The notes under the pieces: model-generated | What the model was told of the DNA's origin: nothing | Seen by the model: the letters and a program-made list of their open reading frames with translations, nothing else | Databases searched by the model: none | Source: Coriobacteriaceae bacterium | GTDB taxonomy: Bacteria > Actinomycetota > Coriobacteriia > Coriobacteriales > Coriobacteriaceae | Assembly: GCA_025993015.1 (NCBI GenBank) | Contig: DAJPFV010000001.1 | Span: 1,922,001-1,986,000, forward strand | DNA: 64,000 nt | Direction: 5' to 3' | Translations under genes and position numbers: made by a program | In this document: positions 8,911 through 16,491 of the stretch, in pieces | Layout: each line of letters begins with the position of its first letter | Position numbering within the stretch: the stretch's first letter is position 1

Positions 8911-10770
8911 ATGGCGATTCTTTTGGGATGCGATTCCGTCAGCCTAGAGTTTCCCACCAAGCATATTTTCGATAGCGTGACGCTCGGCGTGGGCGAGGGC
9001 GACCGCATTGGTATTGTCGGTAAAAACGGCGACGGCAAGTCGACGCTGCTGAGCGTGCTCGCCGGCACGCTGGAGCCCGACGACGGCCGCGTGACACATC
9101 GCCGCGGCACCACGATCGGTCTGCTCGGCCAAAAGGACAACCTGGCCGATACCGACACCGTGCATCATGCCGTCGTGGGCGACACGCCCGAGTACGAGTG
9201 GGCCTCGAGCCCTCGCACGCGCCAGATCCTTGCGGGCCTCATTAGCGATGTGCCCTGGGAGGGCACGGTGGGCGAGCTTTCGGGCGGCCAGCGCCGCCGC
9301 GTGGACCTCGCGCGCCTGCTGATCGGCGACTACGACGTGCTCATGCTCGACGAGCCCACCAACCACCTGGACATGCGCACCATCAACTGGCTCGCGCGCC
9401 ATCTTAAGGCCCGCTGGCAGCGCGGCCAGGGCGCCATGCTCGTGGTCACGCACGACCGCTGGTTCTTGGACGAGGTCTGCACCAGCATGTGGGAGGTCCA
9501 CGACGGCCAGGTCGATCCCTTCGAGGGCGGCTACTCGGCATACATCCTGCAGCGCGTGGAGCGCGACCGAATGGCCGCCGTCACCGAGGAGCGCCGTCGC
9601 AACATGGCGCGCAAGGAGCTCGCATGGCTGAGCCGCGGCGCCCAGGCCCGCTCCACCAAGCCCAAGTTTCGCGTGGAGGCCGCCCGCGAGCTGATTGCAG
9701 ACGTGCCGCCCGTGCGCGACGAGCTGGAGCTCAAGCGCCTCGCCGTGAGCCGCCTGGGCAAGCAGGTCATCGACGTCATTGGCGTGGACGCCGGCTATGC
9801 GGACACCGACGGCACGCCCAAGCAGGTGCTCTCCGACGTGACCTGGCTTATCGGCGCGGGCGACCGCTATGGTCTGCTGGGTGAGAACGGCGCCGGCAAG
9901 TCCACGCTGCTCGATGTGATCCAGGGCAAGATCGCACCCCTGCGCGGCCGCGTGAAGATTGGCCAGACGGTGCGCTTTGGCGTGCTGTCGCAGCAGCTCG
10001 AGGAGCTCGAGCCCTTTATGGGTGACACGATTCGCGAGGTGCTCAGCAACTACAAGAAGTACTACGTCATCGACGGCAAGGAGACCTCGCCCGAGAAGCT
10101 CTGCGAGCGCCTGGGCTTTACGACGCAGCAGCTCTGGAGCCGCATCGGTGACCTTTCGGGCGGGCAACGCCGTCGCCTGTCGCTGTTGCTGACGATCCTG
10201 GACGAGCCCAACGTGCTCATCCTGGACGAGCCCGGTAACGACCTGGATACCGATATGCTCGCGATTGTCGAGGATCTGCTGGACGGCTGGCCCGGCACGC
10301 TGATCCTGGTGACGCACGACCGTTTCCTCATGGAGCGCGTGACCGACCAACAGTGGGCACTGCTTGACGGCCACCTGACGCATATGCCCGGCGGCGTCGA
10401 TCAGTACCTGCGCCTGTGCAACGCCACCGCCGAGGGCGAGCCCGTGGGCGCGCCGAGTGCCAAGACCGGCACGTTCGACACCGGTGCCGCAGCGGTTGCG
10501 GCCGAAAAGCCTAAGACGAGCGGGCAGCCCAATGGCCTTTCCAACGCCGAACGCCAGAAGCTCCGCCGCGAGGTGAGCTCGCTCGAGCGCAAGATGGAGA
10601 CGCAGCGCGCTCGCGTGGAGGAGGCCGAGGCCGCCATGGCCCAGGTCGATCCCACCAACTACACGGCGCTCGGCGAGCAGCAGGCAAAGATCGACGAGGC
10701 CCACGCCGCCATGGACGAGCTGGAGATGGCGTGGCTCGAGGCGAGCGAGAAGCTCGAGGGCGAGGAGTAG
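8911..10770 (+). CDS. ABC-F family ATPase, Uup-like
   Basis: A 619-residue soluble protein with two ABC cassettes and no membrane segments. The first has GIVGKNGDGKSTLL, LSGGQRRRVDLARLL and MLDEPTNHLDM; the second has GLLGENGAGKSTLL, LSGGQRRRLSLLLTIL and ILDEPGNDLDTD. A linker rich in Arg/Lys lies between them, and a charged coiled coil (REVSSLERKMETQRARVEEA) closes the protein, as in Uup-type ABC-F factors. These act on ribosomes or branched nucleic acids rather than in transport. ATG 8911 follows GAAGGAGCAG. The Cof-type phosphatase gene follows six bases later, so the two are probably co-transcribed. Confidence 0.92.
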   Translation: MAILLGCDSVSLEFPTKHIFDSVTLGVGEGDRIGIVGKNGDGKSTLLSVLAGTLEPDDGRVTHRRGTTIGLLGQKDNLADTDTVHHAVVGDTPEYEWASSPRTRQILAGLISDVPWEGTVGELSGGQRRRVDLARLLIGDYDVLMLDEPTNHLDMRTINWLARHLKARWQRGQGAMLVVTHDRWFLDEVCTSMWEVHDGQVDPFEGGYSAYILQRVERDRMAAVTEERRRNMARKELAWLSRGAQARSTKPKFRVEAARELIADVPPVRDELELKRLAVSRLGKQVIDVIGVDAGYADTDGTPKQVLSDVTWLIGAGDRYGLLGENGAGKSTLLDVIQGKIAPLRGRVKIGQTVRFGVLSQQLEELEPFMGDTIREVLSNYKKYYVIDGKETSPEKLCERLGFTTQQLWSRIGDLSGGQRRRLSLLLTILDEPNVLILDEPGNDLDTDMLAIVEDLLDGWPGTLILVTHDRFLMERVTDQQWALLDGHLTHMPGGVDQYLRLCNATAEGEPVGAPSAKTGTFDTGAAAVAAEKPKTSGQPNGLSNAERQKLRREVSSLERKMETQRARVEEAEAAMAQVDPTNYTALGEQQAKIDEAHAAMDELEMAWLEASEKLEGEE

Positions 10771-10776
10771 GCGAGG

Positions 10777-11547
10777 ATGATCAAGGCCGCGTTTTTCGAT
10801 ATCGACGGCACGCTGCTGAGCTTTAAGACGCACCGGATTCCGGCGTCGGCGCAGCAGGTGCTCGACAGCTTTCGCGAGCAGGGGATTGCGTGCGTGATCG
10901 CCACGGGTCGCCCGACCTACCAGATGCCCGATTGGCTGCTCGACTTGGGCTGGGATGCGTACATTACGCTTTCGGGCCAGCACTGCTTTGATGCTGAGGG
11001 CGTTTACCGTAGCTGCCCGATCGATCCGGACGACGTCGCGGTGATTGTGGACCAGGTGGCGCAGGGGCGCTATGATTCGCTGTGTATGCAGGGCGAGAAC
11101 TCGTTTGTGAACCGCCTGTCCGAGCGCGTGGTGACGGCTGGCAGCAACGCGGGAATCGTCTACCACGAGGAGCCGTTTGAGCACGCCTTTGACGCACCGG
11201 TCTACCAGTTTTGCGCCTTTGTGGACCCGGCCTACGAACATATCGTGACCGACGCCGTGTCGCATTCGCTCACCACGCGCTGGTGCGACCTGTTCTGCGA
11301 CATTATTCCCGCTAACGGCGGCAAGGACCTGGGCGTGGCGGCGACGCTCGAGCGGCTTGGTATCGACGCGAGCGAGGCGATTGCCTTTGGCGACGGCGAG
11401 AACGACCTGTCGATGTTTGCCGCCGTGGGCACGAGCGTGGCCATGGGCAACGCACAGGACACGGTGAAAGCTGCGGCGACCTATGTGACGACTGCCGTGG
11501 ACGACGACGGCATCTACAACGCCGCGAAGCACTTTGGATTGATGTAA
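10777..11547 (+). CDS. Cof-type HAD-IIB sugar-phosphate/flavin phosphatase
   Basis: 256 residues. It starts with AAFFDIDGTLLSFKT (nucleophile Asp) and ends with GDGENDLSMFAAVG (motif IV) followed by GNAQDTVKAAATYVT. This pair of motifs with a large alpha/beta cap between them defines the Cof/YbiV class. Enzymes of this class dephosphorylate sugar phosphates, FMN or PLP; the substrate is not predictable. It sits in an operon with the ABC-F gene. A hairpin (11571-11604) follows. Confidence 0.92.
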   Translation: MIKAAFFDIDGTLLSFKTHRIPASAQQVLDSFREQGIACVIATGRPTYQMPDWLLDLGWDAYITLSGQHCFDAEGVYRSCPIDPDDVAVIVDQVAQGRYDSLCMQGENSFVNRLSERVVTAGSNAGIVYHEEPFEHAFDAPVYQFCAFVDPAYEHIVTDAVSHSLTTRWCDLFCDIIPANGGKDLGVAATLERLGIDASEAIAFGDGENDLSMFAAVGTSVAMGNAQDTVKAAATYVTTAVDDDGIYNAAKHFGLM

Positions 11548-11570
11548 CTGCGGGTCGGCACCCGGCGCCT

Positions 11571-11604
11571 GGGGACACTCCTTGTGGGGCGTCCCCATTT
11601 TGTT
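11571..11604 (+). terminator. Hairpin after the Cof phosphatase gene (family 4 relative)
   Basis: GGGGACACTCCTTGTGGGGCGTCCCC with a following TTTTG run forms a terminator-like stem-loop. The GGGGACACTCC core recurs at 32260 and 45102. Confidence 0.6.
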
Positions 11605-11627
11605 TTCGTCCCGCACGTTTTGTGAAA

Positions 11628-11710
11628 CACGGCTAACTTTTAGACAAAGTAGTAAGACATGGGCAACTTTTGCGGTAAAGTTAGCCGTGGAAAGTATCCA
11701 AAGGCTAACT
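11628..11710 (+). promoter_or_regulatory. Putative metal-regulator operator upstream of the dtxR-like gene
   Basis: CACGGCTAACTTT (11628-11640) and its exact reverse complement AAAGTTAGCCGTG (11677-11689) flank 36 bases. A third half-site GGCTAACT lies at 11703-11710, just before the regulator start. TTAG/CTAA halves are typical of DtxR-family operators, so autoregulation is likely. The spacing is unusually long for one dimer pair, and may mean two separate sites and a loop. Confidence 0.55.
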
Positions 11711-11734
11711 AGCAATCATCGCGAAAGGCGGCCC

Positions 11735-12112
11735 ATGGCCCTACGTGAATCTGGAGAAGACTATCTCGAATCGATCTACGTTCTGTCGCAGCGCCAAGGC
11801 ACGGTGCGCTCAATCGACGTCGCCGAATACCTGGGCGTAACCAAGGCAAGCGTCTCTAAAGCTATGGCGGCCTTGGAGAACAACGGCTACGTGGAGATGG
11901 ACAAACGCGATGTGCATCTGACGGAACGCGGTCTAGAAGTTGCCCGTCAAATGTGGGAGCGCCATTGCTTTTTTGTGGGGCTGCTAGAGGACGCCGGCGT
12001 AGCGCCCGAGGTTGCCTCGCAAGAGGGCTGCCACATGGAGCATTGCCTGAGCGAGGAGAGCTTCGAGAAGCTGAGATCGATGCTGAGACGGGACAGCGAC
12101 CGGGACCAGTAG
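11735..12112 (+). CDS. DtxR/MntR-type metal-dependent regulator, short form
   Basis: 125 residues. The winged helix (GEDYLESIYVLSQ, VAEYLGVTKASVSKAMAAL) is followed by the start of the metal-binding dimerisation domain (WERHCFFVGLLEDAGV, EGCHMEHCLS). DtxR and MntR are normally 140-230 residues, so the protein ends just after the dimer helices and lacks the SH3-like domain. Cys and His at the end could bind Fe2+ or Mn2+. ATG 11735 follows CGAAAGGCGG. It is isolated between a likely operator and a large palindrome, convergent with the P-type ATPase gene. Its targets are probably elsewhere in the genome. Confidence 0.85.
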   Translation: MALRESGEDYLESIYVLSQRQGTVRSIDVAEYLGVTKASVSKAMAALENNGYVEMDKRDVHLTERGLEVARQMWERHCFFVGLLEDAGVAPEVASQEGCHMEHCLSEESFEKLRSMLRRDSDRDQ

Positions 12113-12190
12113 ACCCGCCAACTAAGTCCAACTCAGACAAGGAACCCTGCCAGCAAGTGATGCCCAAGAACCGCCAGCTGTGTCGCCGCA

Positions 12191-12319
12191 GGCCGGGGCC
12201 GGGCTTGGTTTTGAAAACATTCCGCAGACCAGAAGCGCCCCCGTTCGTAGCTCCGAAGGAGCAGAACGGGGGCGCTTCATTGGTCGAGGACGTTTTCAAA
12301 ACCAAGCCCGGTCCCGGCC
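12191..12319. terminator. Large nested bidirectional terminator palindrome
   Basis: The outer arms (12191-12218, 12292-12319) are 28 bases long with one mismatch. An inner palindrome (AGAAGCGCCCCCGTTC with its complement) lies at 12231-12278. It sits between the convergent dtxR-like and P-ATPase genes. The long GC stems are suited to stopping transcription from both sides, though T-runs are poor. Confidence 0.65.
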
Positions 12320-12335
12320 GGACAGCCCACGAACG

Positions 12336-14288
12336 CTACAGGTTCTTGACACCCATCGCGCGCATGGCATTCAGGATGGCGATAATCGCCACGCCTACGT
12401 CGCCGAACACGGCAAGCCACATGTTGGCGATGCCCAGTGCCGCAAGCACCAGAATCAGCAACTTAATGCCCAGCGCAAAGATGATGTTCTGCCAAACAAT
12501 CGACATGGTCTTGCGCGCCACGCGGATCGCGCGGGAGATGTTGGACGGCTTGTCATCCATGAGCACGACGTCCGCCGCCTCAATTGCGGCGTCCGAGCCC
12601 ATAGCGCCCATGGCGATGCCAACGTCTGCGCGGGTAAGCACGGGTGCGTCGTTGATACCGTCGCCGACAAAAGCGAGCTTGCCCTTGCCGCTTTCGCCCG
12701 CGAGCAATGCCTCGACGCGCTCGACCTTGTCGCCCGGCAGCAGCTGCGCGTGGAACTCGTCGAGCCCCAGCTGCTTAGCCACAGACGCCGCAACCTCCTC
12801 GCGGTCGCCCGTGAGCATGACGGTGCGCTTGACGCCGGCGGCGTGCAGGTCGCGGATCGTCTGCTCGGCGTCGGCCTTAACGGTGTCTGCAATCACGATG
12901 TGGCCGGCGTAAACGCCGTCAACGAGCACATGGAGGATCGTGCCGACAACCTCGCAATTGGGAGCGTCGATACCGGCCGCAGCAAGCATCTTGGCATTGC
13001 CAACGACGACGTGCTTGCCGTCGATGGTCGCCGATACGCCGTGGCCCGCGTTATTAGCGGAATCCGTCACGCGCTTGGGGTCGAGCTCACCCTGGTAGGC
13101 GGCGCGCACCGACTGCGCGATAGGGTGATCGGAGAACGACTCGGCAAGGGCGGCGATTTCGAGCAACGACTGCTCGGTATGGCCGGCCTCGGGGTGCACC
13201 GCGACGACCGAGAACGTGCCGTTGGTGAGGGTGCCCGTTTTGTCGAAAACGACGGTGTCCACGTCCGCGAGCGTCTCGAGGTAGTTGGAGCCCTTGATGA
13301 GAACGCCCAGCTTGGACGCGCCGCCGATGCCGCCAAAGAAGCTCAACGGTACGCTGATCACGAGGGCGCACGGGCAGCTGACGACCAGGAAGGTCAGCCC
13401 GCGCAGAATCCAGTCGGACCAGGCGCCGGTGACCAGGCCGCCGCCGAGCGCGAGCACCGCAGCCGCGCCGGTGACGGCAGGTGTGTAGACGCGGGCGAAG
13501 CGCGTGATGAAGTTCTCGGTGCGCGCCTTCTTTTCGCTGGCATTCTCCACGAGCTCCAGGACGCGCGCGACGGTGGACTCGCCAAACGGCTTGGTGGTGC
13601 GCACGTGGATGAGGCCCGTCATGTTGATGCAACCGCTGATGATATCGTCGCCGGACTTGGCGGGGCGGGGGACTGACTCGCCCGTGAGCGCGGCGGTGTC
13701 GAGCTGGGTTTTGCCTTCGACGATGACGCCGTCGATAGGCACGCGCTCGCCGGGCTTGACCACGATCACGGTGCCGACGGCGATGTCATCGGGAAAGACC
13801 TGTTCGAGCGTTCCGTCGGCTTGCTCGACGTTAGCGTAGTCGGGCGCGATGTCCATCATGGCACTGATCGACTTGCGGCTCTTGCCCACGGCGTATGCCT
13901 GGAATAGCTCGCCGATCTGGTAGAACAGCATGACGGCGGCGCCTTCGGCCATGTGCGGGTCGGTATCGGGGAAGAGCACCATGGCAAACGCGCCGATGGT
14001 CGCGACTGCCATAAGGAAACTCTCGTCGAAGGCCTTGCCGCGGCGGATGTTATTGAATGCCTTTTGCAGTACGTCGTAGCCGGCAATCAAAAACGGCACG
14101 AGGAACAGCACGAAGCTGGCGTAGATGTCGCCCGGGGTGCCGAATGCGGCGGCGAGGACGCCGAGCTCATCGAGGGCGTACACCACGGCAAAAATGCCCA
14201 GCGCTACCAAGATGCGGTTGCGCTTATGCTCGAGCGACTCTTTTTTCTTGCGCTTTTTCTTTTTCTTCTTGGGGTCGGCGGTGGCCAT
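12336..14288 (-). CDS. P1B-type heavy-metal-exporting ATPase (Zn/Cd/Pb class)
   Basis: 650 residues. It shows the metal-transport motif SCPCALVIS in the sixth helix (around residue 303), the phosphorylation site DKTGTLTNG (around 348), the GDGINDAPVLT hinge and a TGES-type actuator loop (TGESVPRP). CPC with the following VPLSFFGGIGGASK fits the ZntA/CadA branch, which exports Zn2+, Cd2+ or Pb2+. The N-terminus lacks an HMA domain and instead has a run of about ten Lys/Arg; the HMA domain is a separate gene just upstream (14389). ATG 14288 follows GGGAGGAAACG. An ArsR-type operator precedes it at 14313. ZntA-like is the best call; the metal is not proven. Confidence 0.93.
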   Translation of the reverse strand: MATADPKKKKKKRKKKESLEHKRNRILVALGIFAVVYALDELGVLAAAFGTPGDIYASFVLFLVPFLIAGYDVLQKAFNNIRRGKAFDESFLMAVATIGAFAMVLFPDTDPHMAEGAAVMLFYQIGELFQAYAVGKSRKSISAMMDIAPDYANVEQADGTLEQVFPDDIAVGTVIVVKPGERVPIDGVIVEGKTQLDTAALTGESVPRPAKSGDDIISGCINMTGLIHVRTTKPFGESTVARVLELVENASEKKARTENFITRFARVYTPAVTGAAAVLALGGGLVTGAWSDWILRGLTFLVVSCPCALVISVPLSFFGGIGGASKLGVLIKGSNYLETLADVDTVVFDKTGTLTNGTFSVVAVHPEAGHTEQSLLEIAALAESFSDHPIAQSVRAAYQGELDPKRVTDSANNAGHGVSATIDGKHVVVGNAKMLAAAGIDAPNCEVVGTILHVLVDGVYAGHIVIADTVKADAEQTIRDLHAAGVKRTVMLTGDREEVAASVAKQLGLDEFHAQLLPGDKVERVEALLAGESGKGKLAFVGDGINDAPVLTRADVGIAMGAMGSDAAIEAADVVLMDDKPSNISRAIRVARKTMSIVWQNIIFALGIKLLILVLAALGIANMWLAVFGDVGVAIIAILNAMRAMGVKNL

Positions 14289-14312
14289 GACTCGTTTCCT
14301 CCCATTTGAATG

Positions 14313-14330
14313 TATGAACACTCGCTCATA
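14313..14330. promoter_or_regulatory. ArsR/SmtB-type operator before the P-ATPase gene
   Basis: TATGAACACTCGCTCATA is an imperfect palindrome with TATGA/TCATA halves, 25 bases upstream of the ATPase start. It matches two sites before the arsR gene (15051, 15086). Confidence 0.75.
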
Positions 14331-14388
14331 TAATTTCGCGAGCAAAGGCCGCGTCAAGCGCGGCCTTGCAGGTTGGCGTAAACCTGGG

Positions 14389-14607
14389 CTAGAGAATGAT
14401 CTCGCAGTCCGGCTCGGCGTCGGCCGTAAACTCTACAACGCGGTTGAGCACCTCGTCGAACTCGGCGTCATCGGCCTCGAGCGTCAGCTTCTGGGTCATA
14501 AAGTTGACGGACACGGATTTGACGCCCTCGAGCTTGGCCAGCTCGTCCTGAAGCTCGCGCGCGCAGTTGGCGCAGTCGATCTCGTCGAGCTTAAACTGCT
14601 TTTTCAT
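14389..14607 (-). CDS. Heavy-metal-associated (HMA) domain protein
   Basis: A 72-residue free-standing ferredoxin-fold metal-binding domain. The metal site is CANCARELQ (CxxC) near residue 13, in an otherwise typical babbbab sequence (VKSVSVNFMTQKLTLEA). HMA domains pick up Zn2+, Cd2+ or Cu+ and pass the ion to P-type ATPases. Here it lies directly upstream of an ATPase that lacks its own HMA domain, which suggests a split transporter. The acidic C-terminal half suits a divalent ion. GGAAAGGAACCC precedes the ATG. It is very probably co-transcribed with arsR. Confidence 0.9.
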   Translation of the reverse strand: MKKQFKLDEIDCANCARELQDELAKLEGVKSVSVNFMTQKLTLEADDAEFDEVLNRVVEFTADAEPDCEIIL

Positions 14608-14670
14608 GGTGGGTTCCTTTCCCTGTATTTGCGGCTTGGGTGCAGGCCGCGCTGGTACCGTGGTTGGTTG

Positions 14671-15036
14671 CTATTCGCAGATATGGCTCATGCCCTGGTT
14701 GAGCATGGTGTAGACGTGATCGTCGGCAAGCGAGTAGAGGATGTTGCGGCCGTCGCGGCGGAACTTGACCAGGTGCGACTGCTTAAGCGTGCGCAGCTGG
14801 TGCGACACCGCGGACTGCGAGGTCTCGGTCGCTTCGGCGATGTCTGCCACGCAGAGCTCGCGGCCCATGAGGGCGTAGAGAATCTTGATGCGCGTGGTGT
14901 CGCTGAAGACCTTGAACAGGTCGGCAAGGTCGTACAGCAGCTCCTCGTCGGGAAGGTCCTCGGGCGAGCAGGTGGTGGGAACGATCGGCTCGGTGGCCTC
15001 GATGCCAGTCTTTGTTTCATCAGCGTGGTCGCTCAT
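14671..15036 (-). CDS. ArsR/SmtB family metal-sensing repressor
   Basis: 121 residues. The winged helix-turn-helix (ELCVADIAEATETSQSAVSHQLRTLKQSHLV) and beta wing (RRDGRNILYSL) are intact. The last helix reads DDHVYTMLNQGMSHICE, giving the D-x-H ... H-x-x-E ligand set of the alpha-5 zinc site of CzrA/SmtB. ELCV at the start of helix 3 also keeps a Cys, as in CadC-like sensors. Metal binding should release DNA. Two operator palindromes sit just upstream and a third before the ATPase gene, which ties the three genes into one regulon. Confidence 0.93.
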   Translation of the reverse strand: MSDHADETKTGIEATEPIVPTTCSPEDLPDEELLYDLADLFKVFSDTTRIKILYALMGRELCVADIAEATETSQSAVSHQLRTLKQSHLVKFRRDGRNILYSLADDHVYTMLNQGMSHICE

Positions 15037-15050
15037 TGCACCATCCTTTC

Positions 15051-15070
15051 ATATGAACATTCGCTCATAT
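15051..15070. promoter_or_regulatory. ArsR operator, proximal site
   Basis: ATATGAACATTCGCTCATAT has ATATGA/TCATAT halves separated by eight bases. It lies 14 bases upstream of the arsR start, where bound repressor would block transcription. Confidence 0.8.
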
Positions 15071-15085
15071 AACTTAATTCCGATT

Positions 15086-15105
15086 ATATGAGCGCATGTT
15101 CATAT
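15086..15105. promoter_or_regulatory. ArsR operator, distal site
   Basis: ATATGAGCGCATGTTCATAT has the same halves as the proximal site, in opposite overall orientation, 15 bases further upstream. Confidence 0.8.
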
Positions 15106-15222
15106 GTCAATATAATTCGTGAAATATTTTGCTATCGAATGACCCTTGTGGCGGCTAAGGGCATCGGTGGGTGCGGATAAGGTCGCCGATGCCAACGTGG
15201 GTACCTTGGCGACGTGCAAAAA

Positions 15223-15252
15223 CGGGCCGATATCCACTTGGATATCGGCCCG
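15223..15252 (-). terminator. Hairpin after the exonuclease gene
   Basis: CGGGCCGATATCC and GGATATCGGCCCG form a perfect 13-pair stem with a four-base loop, between the arsR promoter and the exonuclease stop codon. On the minus strand it is followed by GTTTTTGCACG, a short T-run, so a terminator for the exonuclease gene fits. Confidence 0.65.
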
Positions 15253-15350
15253 CATTGCGTCGCTTGAAAAGGACGCCTCGGCGTATTGCTTTTGCACAGG
15301 CGCTATGGCTCGGAAGGTATTGCTCGCGAATGGCGCCTCTGCTTGGCAAT

Positions 15351-16319
15351 CTACTTGGCAAACAGGTTCTTGAGGTTGAACTCGGCCTGAACCGTGCGGA
15401 GCATGAGATCGGTGTCGTCCAGGCCCAGATGCTGCTCGTTGGCGTCGGCAGCGAGGGTGCCGCGGCGGCGGGCCCAGTTCTCGAGCGCGGCGGGCGCGGA
15501 TTCGCGGGGGAGCGAGCGGACGTCGGCATCCAGGCTGCGGCAGATCTGGCGTGAATCGATGATGATGATCTTGCCGGCGCGGCGTGCCTCGGCGTAGCCG
15601 TCCAGGTGGATCTTGAACCAACTGTCCTCAAAGGCGGCGTTGTGCGCCATGTACGGGTACTTCTTCATAAGCTTGAGCAGCTGCTTCTGCAGTTCCTTGT
15701 TCTCGCGGAATGGCTTTTTGCCGTCGATGTCGTCCCAGGTGATGTGGTGGATATTCGACAACGGCACATCCTCGCCGCGGTAGATGTCGGGCAGACCGCA
15801 GTAGTGCGCCTCGGCGTCGTGCGGGACGGCGTCGCTGGTGAGCTCCATGATTTCCCAACCCACATTGATGATATAACCGCGCTCGGGTGCACGGCCGGTG
15901 GTCTCGATGTCGATACCGAGCACGGTGCCCTGGATGGGCTTGCGGGCGTAGGCCACGCCGAGCGCGTCGCGGTCGCCGCGGATCTCGCGCATGACCGACG
16001 CGGCGGTGCGCTTTTGCATCTTGCCGATGGCGGCGCAGGTGTCGGCATCGGACAGGCCGCGCGAAAGCGTCGCGGGCGTCACGTTGCGCAGGCGCGCCTC
16101 GCCAATCTGGTCGCACAGGTCGCGGTTGCGGTCAGCCAGGTCGCGCACGGTGGCAAAGTCGAAGCTGGGGTCGCCCTCGGCGGTAAAGTACTCGGTTTCG
16201 AGCACCTTAAGGGCCTCCTCGCCCTTCTGGCGCTCGGACTCCATGGCGCCGTGATCGCCATAGATAAACATGGGAATAAACGGCTGGCGCTCGTATTCGA
16301 GTGCTTGTGAAACGTTCAT
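15351..16319 (-). CDS. DnaQ-like 3'-5' exonuclease domain protein
   Basis: 322 residues. The C-terminal two thirds carry the DEDDh exonuclease fold: GIDIETTGRAPERG (Exo I, around residue 135), MAHNAAFEDSWF (Exo II), then HLGLDDTDLM (Exo III His and Asp). The first 120 residues, rich in charged helices, are not recognised; they may bind a partner. Proteins of this kind process DNA or RNA 3' ends; the substrate is unknown. It is divergent from the His-rich exporter gene at 16492. Confidence 0.85.
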   Translation of the reverse strand: MNVSQALEYERQPFIPMFIYGDHGAMESERQKGEEALKVLETEYFTAEGDPSFDFATVRDLADRNRDLCDQIGEARLRNVTPATLSRGLSDADTCAAIGKMQKRTAASVMREIRGDRDALGVAYARKPIQGTVLGIDIETTGRAPERGYIINVGWEIMELTSDAVPHDAEAHYCGLPDIYRGEDVPLSNIHHITWDDIDGKKPFRENKELQKQLLKLMKKYPYMAHNAAFEDSWFKIHLDGYAEARRAGKIIIIDSRQICRSLDADVRSLPRESAPAALENWARRRGTLAADANEQHLGLDDTDLMLRTVQAEFNLKNLFAK

Positions 16320-16491
16320 ATAACTGCTCCTTGGACGGGCCGTGTCGCGCGGCTCGGTGGCATTGAGTTATGGCGAGATGATAGTTTACCATGGGCAACT
16401 ATTGGCATCGCGCCTAGGACAACTACAATACCCTAGTTGACCGCTAGGACTTTTACAATGCTGCCGAAAGACATGAAAGGTTCCATCCGTC

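Noticed and set aside
8944..11715. A 923-codon minus-strand frame opposite the ABC-F and Cof genes
   Set aside because: It spans two well-recognised plus-strand genes and translates to low-complexity His/Arg/Leu sequence.
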